Positions 33,678 through 42,899 of a DNA stretch of 64,000 bases are shown piece by piece (the stretch's first letter is position 1; each line of letters begins with the position of its first letter). The DNA lies in the NCBI RefSeq assembly GCF_018070465.1, contig NZ_JAGPXT010000003.1, positions 124,001 through 188,000 of the forward strand, given 5' to 3'. Position numbers and translations under genes: made by a program. Source of the DNA: Micromonospora sp. C95. GTDB lineage: Bacteria > Actinomycetota > Actinomycetes > Mycobacteriales > Micromonosporaceae. The notes under the pieces are model-generated. The model did not search any database. It was not told the origin of the DNA and saw only the letters and a list, made by a program, of their open reading frames with translations.

Positions 33678-34048
33678 GTATGGGTCTGCTGCACCCCGCA
33701 GCTGACGAGGACCTTGTCGCGCGCGGGTTCCAACCTCGGTAGGTGGTACGAAGAGGCGCGGATCCTCCACGAGGATCCGTTCTTCGCCGTGCTGGCCACC
33801 GGTGGTGGCGGGGGCGGTCCATGACGAGCGCATCCGGGCGGCTGCCGAGCGTGCCACGACCTTACCCACCGCCGGAAGCGGCTGGGACGTTCGCGCTTGT
33901 TCGAGGCCGGCCCTTGCGCTGGGCCGGATGGCGGCGGGTTACGCCGTGTCGGCTGTGTCAAGAAGGCGACATCGGGGTGACCTGGGCGGGGGATGCCGCA
34001 AGTAAGTCACGGCCCGCAACCATGTAGCTCCACAGAGGAGGGAGAACT
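33678..34048. other. Intergenic stretch with no convincing gene
   Basis: 371 bases between ccdA-like and the next gene. A short frame after the ccdA stop (33702-33824) contains GRWYEEARILHEDPFF and could be a gene tail, but I cannot match it to a family. Several short inverted repeats (e.g. ATCCTCCACGAGGAT at about 33760-33775) may act as a terminator. The right end holds a GAGGAGG ribosome-binding site for the gene at 34049. Confidence 0.4.
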
Positions 34049-34561
34049 ATGTCATGGAGCTTGTGGCTCAGGACCGCCGCCCACGGCAACGGCCGATATG
34101 CGGAGGTCGCGCCCACCGCGCGGGCCAGTGAGCGGACCATCGAAGTGATCTCGGCGGAGTTCAGCTCTCCAGGTCTCCTGCAGCGGCAGCTCGGTCGCGG
34201 CCAAATCGCGTTGCGTCTGCGTTTTCCCGGACCGAGCGGCCGGCCCCATCACGCCCACTACCACCCGGGGGATGTGCGACGGCTCGGCGAGGCTGGCTGG
34301 TATCTCGCGCTTTCCTTCGTCCAATTCGGTGCGATGCGGTATGCGTGGCGGGGTAGCGCGGCCCGCCGGGCCGGCGACCCGCAACCACCGCGCGATGTGG
34401 TCAATGCAGTCCAGAGCGGCAGCGACGGGTTGGAGTCCCTGATCGCCGTCTATCAGCGGCTGCGGGACGCCGACTCGTTCCCGCGAGAGGGATACTACGT
34501 CGACGAAGACGGCGGTGAACTGCTCATCCTCGGCAAGATCACACCGTCTGACCTCCATTGA
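34049..34561 (+). CDS. Hypothetical protein, partner of the NB-ARC/TPR gene
   Basis: 170 residues, starting at an ATG with a strong GAGGAGGGAGA ribosome-binding site. No signal peptide or membrane segment. Mixed alpha/beta composition with SAEFSSPGLLQRQLGRGQIA, LRFPGPSGRPHHAHYHPGDV and a C-terminal EDGGELLILGKITP. I do not recognise a family. The stop overlaps the TTG start of the following STAND-type gene (TTGA, 34558-34561), so the two are translated together. That suggests either a signalling partner or an effector of the STAND protein. Confidence 0.7.
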   Translation: MSWSLWLRTAAHGNGRYAEVAPTARASERTIEVISAEFSSPGLLQRQLGRGQIALRLRFPGPSGRPHHAHYHPGDVRRLGEAGWYLALSFVQFGAMRYAWRGSAARRAGDPQPPRDVVNAVQSGSDGLESLIAVYQRLRDADSFPREGYYVDEDGGELLILGKITPSDLH

Positions 34562-37322
34562 CGGTCGCGCTCGGCGACGCGCTGCTCGGATGGATCGTCG
34601 CCGCCACCGGCGGCGGCGTAGTCCGTTCACTGCGGGCAGCGCCGATCGCCTCCGGCATGCGGGCGGTGGTGGAGGAGTTCCGTCGATGTCACCGTGGCGG
34701 AGCTCGGCGGTCATCTCGACGCCGGCCGCGCCGCGCACCTGCGCAGCGCGCTGCTGCTGCGCGAGGCCGACCTGACCGACCGGCTCCAGGTTCCCCACCG
34801 GGCTGCGTTGGCGGCGGCCTTGCGGGTCTGGGTGGAGCCACTGGACCAACCCGAGTACGGCGAGCCCGGCTACCTGACCGGCCTGGGCCTGGACCCGGCC
34901 TGCCTCGCCGACACCCTGGCGACCCGAATCGCCGAGGGCATCCGCGCCAACGGTCGGGCGGGCGGCGCGCTGGGCCCGCTGGCCGAGTGGTGGTGGCGGG
35001 AAGAGTTCGGTCCGCGGTTCGACGCGATCGAGCAGAGCCTTGCCCATCTACGCGACCTCCACGAACCACGCCACCGGGTCGCTAGTCTGCCCGGGGTAAC
35101 GCCCAGATTCACCGGCCGCGGCGCGGCGCTCGCCGAACTGGGGGCCCACATCTGCGCGCACGAGCCGGACGGCACCGTCGAGACCGTCCTCGCCGTGGTC
35201 GGCATGGCGGGCGTGGGCAAGACCCAGCTCGCATTGCGGGCCGCGCACGAGCACAAGCACCGGTACCCCGACGGGCAGTACTTTGTCGACCTGCACGGGT
35301 ACACCGATGGAATCGCGCCGGTCACGCCGGTGGCCGCCCTGGAGGAGCTGCTGCGCCAGGCCGGCCTGACCGGGCAGCAGATCCCGTCCGACCTGGCCGG
35401 ACGGCAGGCGCGCTGGCGGGCATTGCTGGCCGGTCAGCGGGCGCTGGTGCTGCTCGACAACGCCCTCGACGCACGGCAGGTGCGGCCGGTGCTGCCCAAG
35501 GCGGCCAGCTGCCTGGTGCTCGTCACCAGTCGTTCCCGGTTGACCGACCTGCCGGGGGCCGGCAGCATGCCGCTGGATGTGCTCTCGGTCGACGAGGCAA
35601 TCGCCCTGTTCTGCCGGCTGAGCGGCACCGACCCGCGCACCGACTGGTCGGCGGTGAGAACGATCGTGACGTTGGTCGGCCGGCTGCCGGTGGCGATCGA
35701 AGCCGCCGCCGGTCAGATTCATGATGACCTGACGGTGGCCGAGTTCGCCGACGACCTGCGAGCGGCCCGCAGCGCGCGCCATTTCACCACCGACCTGGGG
35801 CCGCTGGGTCCGAGTGTGTCGGCCGCCCTCAGCACCTCGGTGGACCGCCTCGACCCACCGCTCCAGACGGCGTTCCGGTTGCTTGGTCTGCATCCCGGAC
35901 CACGGGTGTGCGGGCCGCAGTTCGCTGCGCTGTCCGGAGCTTCCGCGGACGAGGCCCGAGCGATCCTGCATGGCCTGGCCACTCGGCACCTGATCAGGGT
36001 GAGTGGCGGCCCGGCCGCGCGCCGGGGCTACGAGCTGCACGACCTCGTCCGCGAGTTCGCCCGTCGGGAGGCGGGCACCGGGCTGAGCGCCGCGCAACGG
36101 GCAGCAGCGGTTGACCGGCTGGTCACCTGGTATGGCACGGCGATGAGCGACATCTGGCACCTCCGCCGCACCCCGCCCCGGCAATTCGGAGCCACCGGAG
36201 CGGGGCTGGGCTGGACCGATCCTCGACAGGCCCAACGGTGGCTGGCCGACGAACAGGAGAACCTGCTCGCCCTGGCCGAGGTCGTCACCGGCGGGACGGC
36301 GGCGACCGTGCTCCGCCGTGCCGCCGAGCAGATGCACGCGTACGGTTTCCATGCCACTGCCCGTACCCTGCACACACGCGCCGCCGCCGGAAGTGCGGCC
36401 GCTGGTGACCGCCCCGGGGAGGCCGCCGCCCGGCAGGGCCTGGGCGAGGTCGAGCGGGTGACCGGCGACTACCCGGCCGCGATCGGGCATTACCACGCTG
36501 CCCGCGCCCTCTGCGCCGCGCGCGATGATGTTGCCGGCGCGGCACACGCACACCGAGGGCTCGGGGAGGTCGCGCTGATGTCCGGCGACCTCCCGGGCGC
36601 CACCCGCGAGCTCCAGCTCGCGCTGTCCGGCTTTGACGCTGCTGGCGACCCGGAGGGGGCGTCGATGGTCCGCCGGATACTCGGAGAGGTGGCCCGCGCC
36701 GCCGGAGACAACACTGCCGCAGTCCGGCATTTCCAGGCCGCGCAGGCCGGCTTCGCCGCAGCCGGCAACCGCGACGGTGAAGCGTACGCGCGGTTGGGTC
36801 TGGCTGACGTCGCCCTCGGTGCCGGTGAGCACGCCAGCGCCCGCGCGCACTTTACCGCCGCCCGCCGCGGGTTCGCGGCGATCGGCAACCGGGATGGTGA
36901 GGCGTACGCCCGGATGGGCGTCGGTGAGGTGGCCCGTGCCACCGGGGACCATGACGCCGCCTACCGCCATTTGCGTGCCGCCTACCGCAGCTTCCGGCGG
37001 ATCGGCGACCGAGAGGGAGCGGCACACTCGGGTCGCCTTCGGCGATCTGGCACTGGCGGCGGGCGATCACCGGGTCGCGACCGCGCACTTCGACGCGGCG
37101 CGCGCCGGCTTCCGGGAGATCGGTAACCGTGACGGCGAGGCCGAGTCGCTCTCGGCGCTGGGACGAGTGGCATGGGCGCAGGGTCGGCCCGATCTGGCCC
37201 GAGCCCGGTGGCAGGCGGCGCTGGTGCGCTACCAGGAGATCGGCAGCGGATCGGTCGCGATGGTGCGGGACCTGTTGCGGCAGCTGCCACCGGACCCGCC
37301 CGCAGCCACCGCCCCGGTCTAG
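34558..37322 (+). CDS. NB-ARC STAND ATPase with C-terminal TPR repeats, two apparent frameshifts
   Basis: Reading from the TTG at 34558, the N-terminal LTVALGDALLGWIVAATGGG continues into VDVTVAELGGHLDAGRAAHL only if one base is removed near 34682. Near the 3' end the TPR array moves to another frame at about 37020 (REERHTRVAFGDLALAAGDH) and stops at 37322. Corrected, the protein is about 920 residues: an N-terminal helical domain, NB-ARC with Walker A GMAGVGKTQLA (about 35201-35230), Walker B ALVLLDN and GRLPVAIEAAAG, and some six TPRs of the NRDGEAYARLGLADVA type. It resembles AfsR-like regulators without the SARP domain, or STAND defence proteins. The main open frame (34694-37126) spans most of it. 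Sequencing error versus true pseudogene cannot be decided here. Confidence 0.78.
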
Positions 37323-37443
37323 TCTTGCTTTTGACCGTCTCGCGCTGTCGTGATCGGACAGCACGGCGGCCGTCGTCTCGCTGAAGCTGACCGTGATCAT
37401 GATCCGATGGACGCCTGGCCGAACGCGAGGAACTCGTCGCCTG

Positions 37444-37788
37444 ATGGACAACCCAGAACCAATGACCGACCAGGAGCTCGCCGAGATCGAGGAGCTTGCC
37501 CACGCCGCGACTCCCGGCCCCTGGTACGTGCGTCAACTCGACGATGACTTCGCCATGTGCCTGGTCGCCATCAGCACGACGCCCGACACCGGGCTCGGTG
37601 AACGCTGGCCGGACTTCGACCATCACGAGATCGTGGCCGCCACCCTCGTCCAGCAGCCTCGCTACGTCGATGTCGCCGACGAACGCTGGGACGAAAACGC
37701 CCAGTTCATCGCCAGCGCCCGCCAGAACATCCCCCGCCTGATCGCTGAGATCCGCAGGCTCCGCCCCCTACTCACAGGAGACGAGTAG
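37444..37788 (+). CDS. Small hypothetical protein of actinomycete/phage type
   Basis: 114 residues from the ATG at 37444 (GAGGAA upstream); an ATG at 37462 is an alternative. The pattern LAEIEELAHAATPGPWYV near the start and ENAQFIASARQNIPRLIAEI near the end is common in small proteins of actinomycetes and their phages. Function unknown. It is followed by the TetR-type operators of the next operon. Confidence 0.65.
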   Translation: MDNPEPMTDQELAEIEELAHAATPGPWYVRQLDDDFAMCLVAISTTPDTGLGERWPDFDHHEIVAATLVQQPRYVDVADERWDENAQFIASARQNIPRLIAEIRRLRPLLTGDE

Positions 37789-37906
37789 AAGGCCACCACC
37801 GGACTCGCGCGACTCACCCGTCCACGAAACGGTAACCGTGCAGGTAGATAGGTCCGTCCGTATCGCCGCTCGTGATGACAGGCCCGGGGTTCGAGCGGGC
37901 CACCTC

Positions 37907-37955
37907 TTGAGCAGGTGCTCAAATTCGCCTACGCTCCGTTTGAGCGGTCGCTTAA
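37907..37955. promoter_or_regulatory. Twin palindromic operators of TetR type
   Basis: Two 16-base palindromes with starts 33 bases (about three helical turns) apart: TTGAGCAGGTGCTCAA (37907-37922) and TTGAGCGGTCGCTTAA (37940-37955). Both fit TTGAGC-N4-GCTYAA, a form typical of TetR-family sites. They lie 17 bases before the ATG at 37972, and the operon they control ends in a TetR gene, so cooperative autoregulation is likely. Confidence 0.75.
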
Positions 37956-37971
37956 ACCCGGGGAGGAAAGC

Positions 37972-38883
37972 ATGACCAGTGAGCCGGAGCCGGAACCGGA
38001 ACCGGAAGCGAGACGGACCTGGGCCAACTGGACGCTCGCCGGTCTCATCACGGCCTTCGGGATCGTCGTCTACGCCGTCACCGTGGCCCAGGGGCGCGCC
38101 GACAGCGCCCTGCTCTTCGTCGGACTGCCGGTGCTGCTGGCCGCCGCCCTCGCCCTGACCCCGGGCCGCACCACCCACGGCCGGGTCTTCGCCGCCACCA
38201 CGATCGCGCTGCTGCTGGCCTCGGTGGCGCTGCACGAAGGCGCCATCTGCGTCATCCTGTCCGCGCCGCTGGTGTACGCCGTGGCCCACGGCACCACCGC
38301 CCTGATCAGGCTGGCCCGCCGCGACACCACCCGGGCGTACTCGCTGTTCGCCGTGCCCCTGCTGCTCGTATCCGGGCTCGAGGGCACCGGGCTCGCCCCA
38401 CGGATCACCCCGGAGCAGTCGGTCGAGGTGGTCCGGGTGGTGAACCTGCCGGCCCATGCGGTCGGTGAGCGGCTGGCGACCGGCCCTCGCCCGGTGCCGG
38501 TCCGGTCGGTGCCGCTGCGTCTGCTCGGCGTACCCGTGCCGACCCGGGTCACCGGCGACGGCCTCGCCACCGGGGACCGTTGGATGTTCGCCTACCACGA
38601 CAGCTCGCACGGGCCGGGCGGGCATCTGCTCACCGAGGTCACCGGCACCGAGCCGGGCCGGGTCGGCTTCCGGTTCGTCGAGGACACCGCCATCACCGGC
38701 CGGTGGGTCACCTTCCGGCACGCGGAGGTGACCTGGCAGGCGGTGGACCGGGAACGTACCGAGGTGCGCGTCCGGGTGGCGTACGAGCGCGGTCTCGATC
38801 CCTCCTGGTACTTCGGACCGCTCCAGGGCGGCCTGCTCCACGAGGGCGTGGGGCACCTGCTCGACATGCTCGTCCTGCCGTGA
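37972..38883 (+). CDS. Membrane protein with N-terminal helices and a C-terminal soluble domain
   Basis: 303 residues from the ATG at 37972 (GGGGAGGAAAG upstream). An acidic Pro-Glu repeat near the N-terminus (EPEPEPEPE) precedes about four membrane segments (residues 18-140). A soluble domain of about 150 residues follows with RVTGDGLATGDRWMFAY, VGFRFVEDTAITGRWVTF and VRVRVAYERGLDPSWYFGPL, a beta-rich pattern like SRPBCC/START lipid- or ligand-binding folds. It overlaps the methyltransferase-like gene (GTGA). It could sense or modify a membrane lipid; that is inference. Confidence 0.75.
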   Translation: MTSEPEPEPEPEARRTWANWTLAGLITAFGIVVYAVTVAQGRADSALLFVGLPVLLAAALALTPGRTTHGRVFAATTIALLLASVALHEGAICVILSAPLVYAVAHGTTALIRLARRDTTRAYSLFAVPLLLVSGLEGTGLAPRITPEQSVEVVRVVNLPAHAVGERLATGPRPVPVRSVPLRLLGVPVPTRVTGDGLATGDRWMFAYHDSSHGPGGHLLTEVTGTEPGRVGFRFVEDTAITGRWVTFRHAEVTWQAVDRERTEVRVRVAYERGLDPSWYFGPLQGGLLHEGVGHLLDMLVLP

Positions 38884-40229
38884 CCGCCGCCCGCTGGCTC
38901 GCCCTGGGGGTGCCCCTGCTGGCGGTGCTGGCCGCGGCCCGGCTGGAGCGCGACCGGCGGGCGCGGGCCGCCGCCCTGCTCGCCGCCGTGGCCGTCGCCC
39001 TGGGCGTCGCCGCGCTGAACGAGTCGGCGCGCCGGACGGGCTGGTACGCGTTCGCGCCGGTGCACGGGGCCTACCGGGGGATGCCGGTCGATCTGTGGCT
39101 GGGTTGGGCGGCGCTCTGGGGCGCGCTGCCGGTGCTGCTACGCCGGTTCCTGCCCCTGCCCCTCGCGCTGGGCCTGCTGCTCTGGCTCGACGTGGTGGCG
39201 ATGCCGGCGCTGCACCCGCTCGTCCTGCTCGGGTCGCACTGGCTGGTGGGCGAGGTGGTGGGGATACTCGCCGTGGCCCTCCCCGCGCAGCTGCTCGGCC
39301 GGTGGAGCGCCGACGGCCGGCACCTGCGGGCCCGGGTGCTGCTCCAGGTCGTCGTCTTCGCCACGCTGCTGCTGTGGCTCGTGCCCGGTGTCGCCTTCGA
39401 GCTGGGTGGCGGCTCGTGGTCCCCGCTCACCGGGCTGTCCCGGGCCGCCCTTCTGGTCCTGGCCCAGGTCGCGCTGCTGGTGGCCACCCCGGCGCTCATC
39501 GCGGTACGCGAGTTCGCCGCACGAGGCGGCGGCACCCCGTACCCGTGGGATCCGCCGGCCCGGCTCGTCAGCACCGGGCCCTATGCGTACCTGGCGAACC
39601 CGATGCAGGTCGGCGGTGCTGCCCTGCTCCTGCTGACCGCGGCGGTCACCCGCAGCACGGCGCTGCTGGCCGCGACCGCCCTCACCGTGGCCTTCAGCGC
39701 GGCCGTGGCCCGGCCGCACGAGGAGCACGACCTGGCCCGCCGGCACGGGGACGCCTGGCGGGACTGGCGACGGGCGGTACGCGACTGGTGTCCGCGCTGG
39801 CGGCCGTACACCTCGGGCACGCCCGCGGTGTTGCGGCTCGACGCCGGGTGCGGGCCGTGCGTGGCGGTCTGGCGGTTCCTGGCGCGGCGGGACCCGGTGG
39901 ACCTGACGATCGCGCCGGCCGAGGCGGGGCAGCTGCGGGCCGGGTACACGGGCGGCGACGGCCACCAGGAACGGGGGGTGGCCGCCGTCGCCCGTGCTCT
40001 CGAACACCTCAACCTCGGCTGGGCCTGGGTGGGCTGGACCCTGCGACTGCCCGGCATGACCTGGCTGGCGCAACTGGTGACGGATGCGATGATCGCACCG
40101 CCGCACCCGGCGGGAGGAGAGCGATGTCCGACACCAAGCGACGCCTGCTCGACGGCACCCTCGCCGCGATCCGCCAGCATGGCATCGCCGGCGTCTCGGC
40201 CCGCACCATCGCCGCCGCCGCCGGAGTGA
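38880..40229 (+). CDS. ICMT/PEMT-like membrane methyltransferase fused to a DCC thiol-oxidoreductase-like domain
   Basis: 449 residues from the GTG at 38880. About eight membrane segments, with the isoprenylcysteine/phospholipid methyltransferase signature in RLVSTGPYAYLANPMQVGGA and the HEEHDLARRHGDAWRDWRR block that binds S-adenosylmethionine. After about residue 310 there is a DCC (DUF393) domain: LDAGCGPCVAVWRFLARRD with its CxxC, then VAAVARALEHLNLGWAWVGW. The frame continues 106 bases into the TetR gene with a low-complexity tail (PRSASMASPASRPAPSP), unusual for this genome. A lost stop or a one-base error near 40110 could explain it. Substrate unknown. Confidence 0.78.
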   Translation: MTAARWLALGVPLLAVLAAARLERDRRARAAALLAAVAVALGVAALNESARRTGWYAFAPVHGAYRGMPVDLWLGWAALWGALPVLLRRFLPLPLALGLLLWLDVVAMPALHPLVLLGSHWLVGEVVGILAVALPAQLLGRWSADGRHLRARVLLQVVVFATLLLWLVPGVAFELGGGSWSPLTGLSRAALLVLAQVALLVATPALIAVREFAARGGGTPYPWDPPARLVSTGPYAYLANPMQVGGAALLLLTAAVTRSTALLAATALTVAFSAAVARPHEEHDLARRHGDAWRDWRRAVRDWCPRWRPYTSGTPAVLRLDAGCGPCVAVWRFLARRDPVDLTIAPAEAGQLRAGYTGGDGHQERGVAAVARALEHLNLGWAWVGWTLRLPGMTWLAQLVTDAMIAPPHPAGGERCPTPSDACSTAPSPRSASMASPASRPAPSPPPPE

Positions 40230-40753
40230 ACCAGGCCCTGGTCTTCTACCACTTCGGGACGCTCGACGAGCTGCTGGCAGCCGCGTGCCGGACCGGCACG
40301 GCCGAGCGGGTCGCCCACTGGTCGGCCCGGCTGCGCCAGGTCGGGTCGCTGCGCGAACTGCTCGACGTGGGGCGCATCCTGCACGCGGAGGAACGCGAGC
40401 TGGGCAACGTGTCCGTGCTGGCCCAGATGCTCGCCGGCGCACAGGCCGACGAGCGCCTCGCCGCCCCCACCGCCGAGTCGCTGCAGCTGTGGGTGGACGA
40501 GATCGAGCTGGTCCTGCGCCGGCTGCTGGCCGGGTCACCGTTCGCCGAGGTCGCCGACGTTCCCGGGCTCGCCCGCGCGGTGTCGGCCGCCTTCATCGGC
40601 CTGGAGCTGTACGACGGCGTCGACCGGCCCTCAGCCGAGCGCGCCATCGAGGCGCTGGACCAGCTCGCCGGGCTCATCGAGATCGTCGACGAACTCGGCC
40701 CGATCGCCCGGCGCGCCCTCCACAACAAAATCAGCAAAGCAACCCGACGCTAG
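40124..40753 (+). CDS. TetR-family transcriptional regulator
   Basis: 209 residues from the ATG at 40124 with a strong GGGAGGAGA ribosome-binding site. The N-terminal TetR helix-turn-helix is clear: LLDGTLAAIRQHGIAGVSAR, TIAAAAGVNQALVFYHFGTL and DELLAAAC. A TetR_C-type ligand domain follows. It is the last gene of a three-gene operon and probably represses it through the twin TTGAGC operators at 37907-37955. Confidence 0.92.
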   Translation: MSDTKRRLLDGTLAAIRQHGIAGVSARTIAAAAGVNQALVFYHFGTLDELLAAACRTGTAERVAHWSARLRQVGSLRELLDVGRILHAEERELGNVSVLAQMLAGAQADERLAAPTAESLQLWVDEIELVLRRLLAGSPFAEVADVPGLARAVSAAFIGLELYDGVDRPSAERAIEALDQLAGLIEIVDELGPIARRALHNKISKATRR

Positions 40754-41153
40754 ACCGCAACGCCGGCCCTGGTCGGGCGCGCTCAGCGGCGGCAGCGTCG
40801 GCCTCCAGCAGCCAGCGCAGGCCCCTCCGTTTCATCGAGCAGCGCGGCATCTGCCGTTCAGCGATCATGAGCCGTACATCGTGGATCCAGGCGGCTACGT
40901 AGGTGAGTCGACCCGACGGGAGATCGCCTACGCGGAGTCGCTCGGCAAGCCGGTCCGGTATCTGAGTCGCGAACGCTCGGCTCGCACGGGAGGCGACGCC
41001 GAGGAGTGAGTGCGACCGGCCGGTCAGCTCATCGGCTACCGCGCCGGTCGCCGCCGTTCCTCAATCACGCGCTGAGAGACGCCCGGACGACGGCCAATCC
41101 ACAGTCCAAGATCGTTTGTGTCGTCCGCACAGCCTGTCCGGGCCGCCTGGTGG
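40754..41153. other. Gene-poor stretch holding a gene fragment
   Basis: 400 bases after the TetR gene. The only recognisable content is the deoxyribosyltransferase-like fragment at 40851-41009 described separately. The rest shows no coding pattern or clear regulatory element. Confidence 0.5.
40851..41009 (+). pseudogene. C-terminal fragment of a nucleoside-2-deoxyribosyltransferase-like (DUF1937/DUF4406 type) protein
   Basis: The frame reads EPYIVDPGGYVGESTRREIA, then YAESLGKPVRYLSRERSAR and a stop at 41007. This N-P-G-G-Y-x-G-E-S-T-R-R-E-I block closes a nucleotide-binding Rossmann-like domain in small actinomycete proteins. There is no start codon or N-terminal half; upstream codons look non-coding. 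It is a remnant in the gene-poor stretch after the TetR operon. Confidence 0.55.
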
Positions 41154-41567
41154 TCAACGGTCCGGTGCCCGCAATTCCTCGATCAACGCCATGATTGCAG
41201 GATCCACCGGCGTGCGTACGTCCGTAGGTCGCGTGACCTCGTCGCCCTGAGGATCGTAGATGGTGAGGTCGTATCGGCGGGCGAGTTGGTCAATCAACTC
41301 CAACGCGGGCGTGCTGCGTTCGCTGAAGCTCAGCTGCATGCTGACGTGGTCGATGCCGACATCCAGCGGCATGTCCATCCACGGGGAGTCGTCATCGTAC
41401 GGCGGAAAGTCCGGGTAGTGGGCGCGGAGGTTCTCGTAGAACCCGACGATGCGTTCGTCCAGCTCGCCCTCGGGGTGACGCCGGCTTCGGCACTGCTCCG
41501 CCATCGCCCGTACCGCGACATCGGTCGCGCCCGGGGCGACAGCAAGCACGACCAGACCGAAGCTCAT
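41154..41567 (-). CDS. Conserved-looking small hypothetical protein
   Basis: 137 residues from the ATG at 41567. Acidic, cytoplasmic, with no transmembrane segment. Distinctive blocks: MAEQCRSRRHPEGELDERI, YPDFPPYDDDSPWMDMPLDV and HVSMQLSFSERSTPALELI, then LTIYDPQGDEV. Codon use (high third-position GC) supports a real gene. The compact acidic form is reminiscent of immunity proteins, but no toxin gene is adjacent. Function unknown. Confidence 0.7.
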   Translation of the reverse strand: MSFGLVVLAVAPGATDVAVRAMAEQCRSRRHPEGELDERIVGFYENLRAHYPDFPPYDDDSPWMDMPLDVGIDHVSMQLSFSERSTPALELIDQLARRYDLTIYDPQGDEVTRPTDVRTPVDPAIMALIEELRAPDR

Positions 41568-41780
41568 GGGCCTATGGTGCCCCACGACCACCGGCCCGTC
41601 GATCAAGACCTTACCGGAGCAACCCGACCGAGATCGGGTGTGCCCTCATCGGCCAGATCCGCACACCGCCGGGTCGGCTGGCTCAGCAGCATCGCCCAAC
41701 GCCCTCGACGCGGCTGCCGACGCAGGGACACTCGGAGCCCTCGGGCCGGCAAGCAGGCGCCGAGCAGGGTGCCGGCGCCG

Positions 41781-42899
41781 TCAGTGCTCGGGGGCGGGAG
41801 CGGAGAGCCAGTCCTCGGCCGGGGTGAGCGGGACGGGTGCGGGGCGTTCGACCGCGGTGGCCAGCTCGACCCGCCGGCCCTCGTCGGCCGACCGGAGCAG
41901 GGCGGTCATGATGTCGAGCACGTGCAGCGCCACCGCACCGCTGGCCCGCGGCGGACGCAGCTCGTCAGCGCGGACCAGGTCGATCAGGCCGACCCCCCGG
42001 GACGCGGCGACGTAGCCGGCCCGCGGTTCCAGGGTGCGCCATCCGGGGCCGTCGAGCGCGAGGTGGCGGACCTCGCCGTCGAAGTTGTTCGGATCGGGTA
42101 CGGCGAGGGTGCCCTCCTCCCCCTGTACCTCGATCGGGGCGGCCGTCGTCGCGACGCCGTCGAAGGTGGTCGTGAGGGTGCTCAGGGCACCGTCGACATG
42201 TTCCAGCACCCCGCTCACGTGGGTCGACACCTCGACCGGGATCCGCTGCCCGAGCCGGGGGCCTGAGCCGATGATCCGGGCGTCGCGCAGCCGACTGGCC
42301 GCCCCGATCACCGCACGGACCGGCCCGAGCAGGTGAACGAGGGCGGAAATGTAGTACGGCCCCATGTCGAACAGCGGGCCGCCGCCCGGTGCGTAGTAGA
42401 AGTCGGGGTCGGGATGCCAGCGCTCGTGTCCCGGGGTGACCATGACCGCCGACGCGGAGAACGGTCGGCCGATCAGTCCACCGTCGATCGCCGCTCGGGC
42501 GGTCTGCGTACCGGTGCCCAGGACGGTGTCCGGCGCACAGCCGACCCGGACGCCGGCCGCCGCCGCCCGGTCGATCAGCGACCGGCCCTCCGGGAACGCG
42601 ACGGTGAGCGGCTTCTCGACGTAGACGTTGCGGCCGGCGTCGATCGCCGCGCCGGAGATCTCGGCGTGCGCGGCCGGGATGGTCAGGTTGAGCACCGTCG
42701 ACACGTCGGGGTGGTCGAGCAGTCGCTCGACGGTTACCGCCTCGGCGCCGGGAATCGTGGCGGCGGCAGCGGCGGCGCGGGCCGGGTCCAGGTCGGCCAC
42801 CGCGACGACGCGCACGGTGGGATGGTTGGCCAGCGTGTTCAGGTACGCGCGGGAGATGAATCCGGAGCCTACGACGCCGATGCCGTGCGGGTCGCCCAC
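41781..42899 (-). CDS. Gfo/Idh/MocA-family NAD(P)-dependent oxidoreductase
   Basis: 372 residues from the GTG at 42899, overlapping the ThuA-like gene by 31 bases. Rossmann fold with GIGVVGSGFISRAYLNTL at the N-terminus, VAVADLDP, the family motif VYVEKPLTVAF (catalytic Lys) and GGGPLFDMGPYYISALVHLLG (substrate/active-site His-containing helix). Family members oxidise or reduce sugars, inositols and related polyols. The partner ThuA-like gene and divergent LysR regulator make this a probable sugar-derivative catabolic unit. Confidence 0.92.
   Translation of the reverse strand: MGDPHGIGVVGSGFISRAYLNTLANHPTVRVVAVADLDPARAAAAAATIPGAEAVTVERLLDHPDVSTVLNLTIPAAHAEISGAAIDAGRNVYVEKPLTVAFPEGRSLIDRAAAAGVRVGCAPDTVLGTGTQTARAAIDGGLIGRPFSASAVMVTPGHERWHPDPDFYYAPGGGPLFDMGPYYISALVHLLGPVRAVIGAASRLRDARIIGSGPRLGQRIPVEVSTHVSGVLEHVDGALSTLTTTFDGVATTAAPIEVQGEEGTLAVPDPNNFDGEVRHLALDGPGWRTLEPRAGYVAASRGVGLIDLVRADELRPPRASGAVALHVLDIMTALLRSADEGRRVELATAVERPAPVPLTPAEDWLSAPAPEH

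Noticed and set aside
33702..33824. Short frame after ccdA with W-Y-E-E-A-R-I-L-H-E-D-P-F-F
   Set aside because: Looks slightly gene-like but has no start, no family match and a glycine run at its end.
34558..37322. STAND gene as an AfsR-type SARP
   Set aside because: No OmpR-type DNA-binding or BTAD domain precedes or follows the NB-ARC region.
37882..37906. tRNA-like GGTTCGA box before the TetR operators
   Set aside because: No cloverleaf can be drawn around it; no acceptor stem partner within range.
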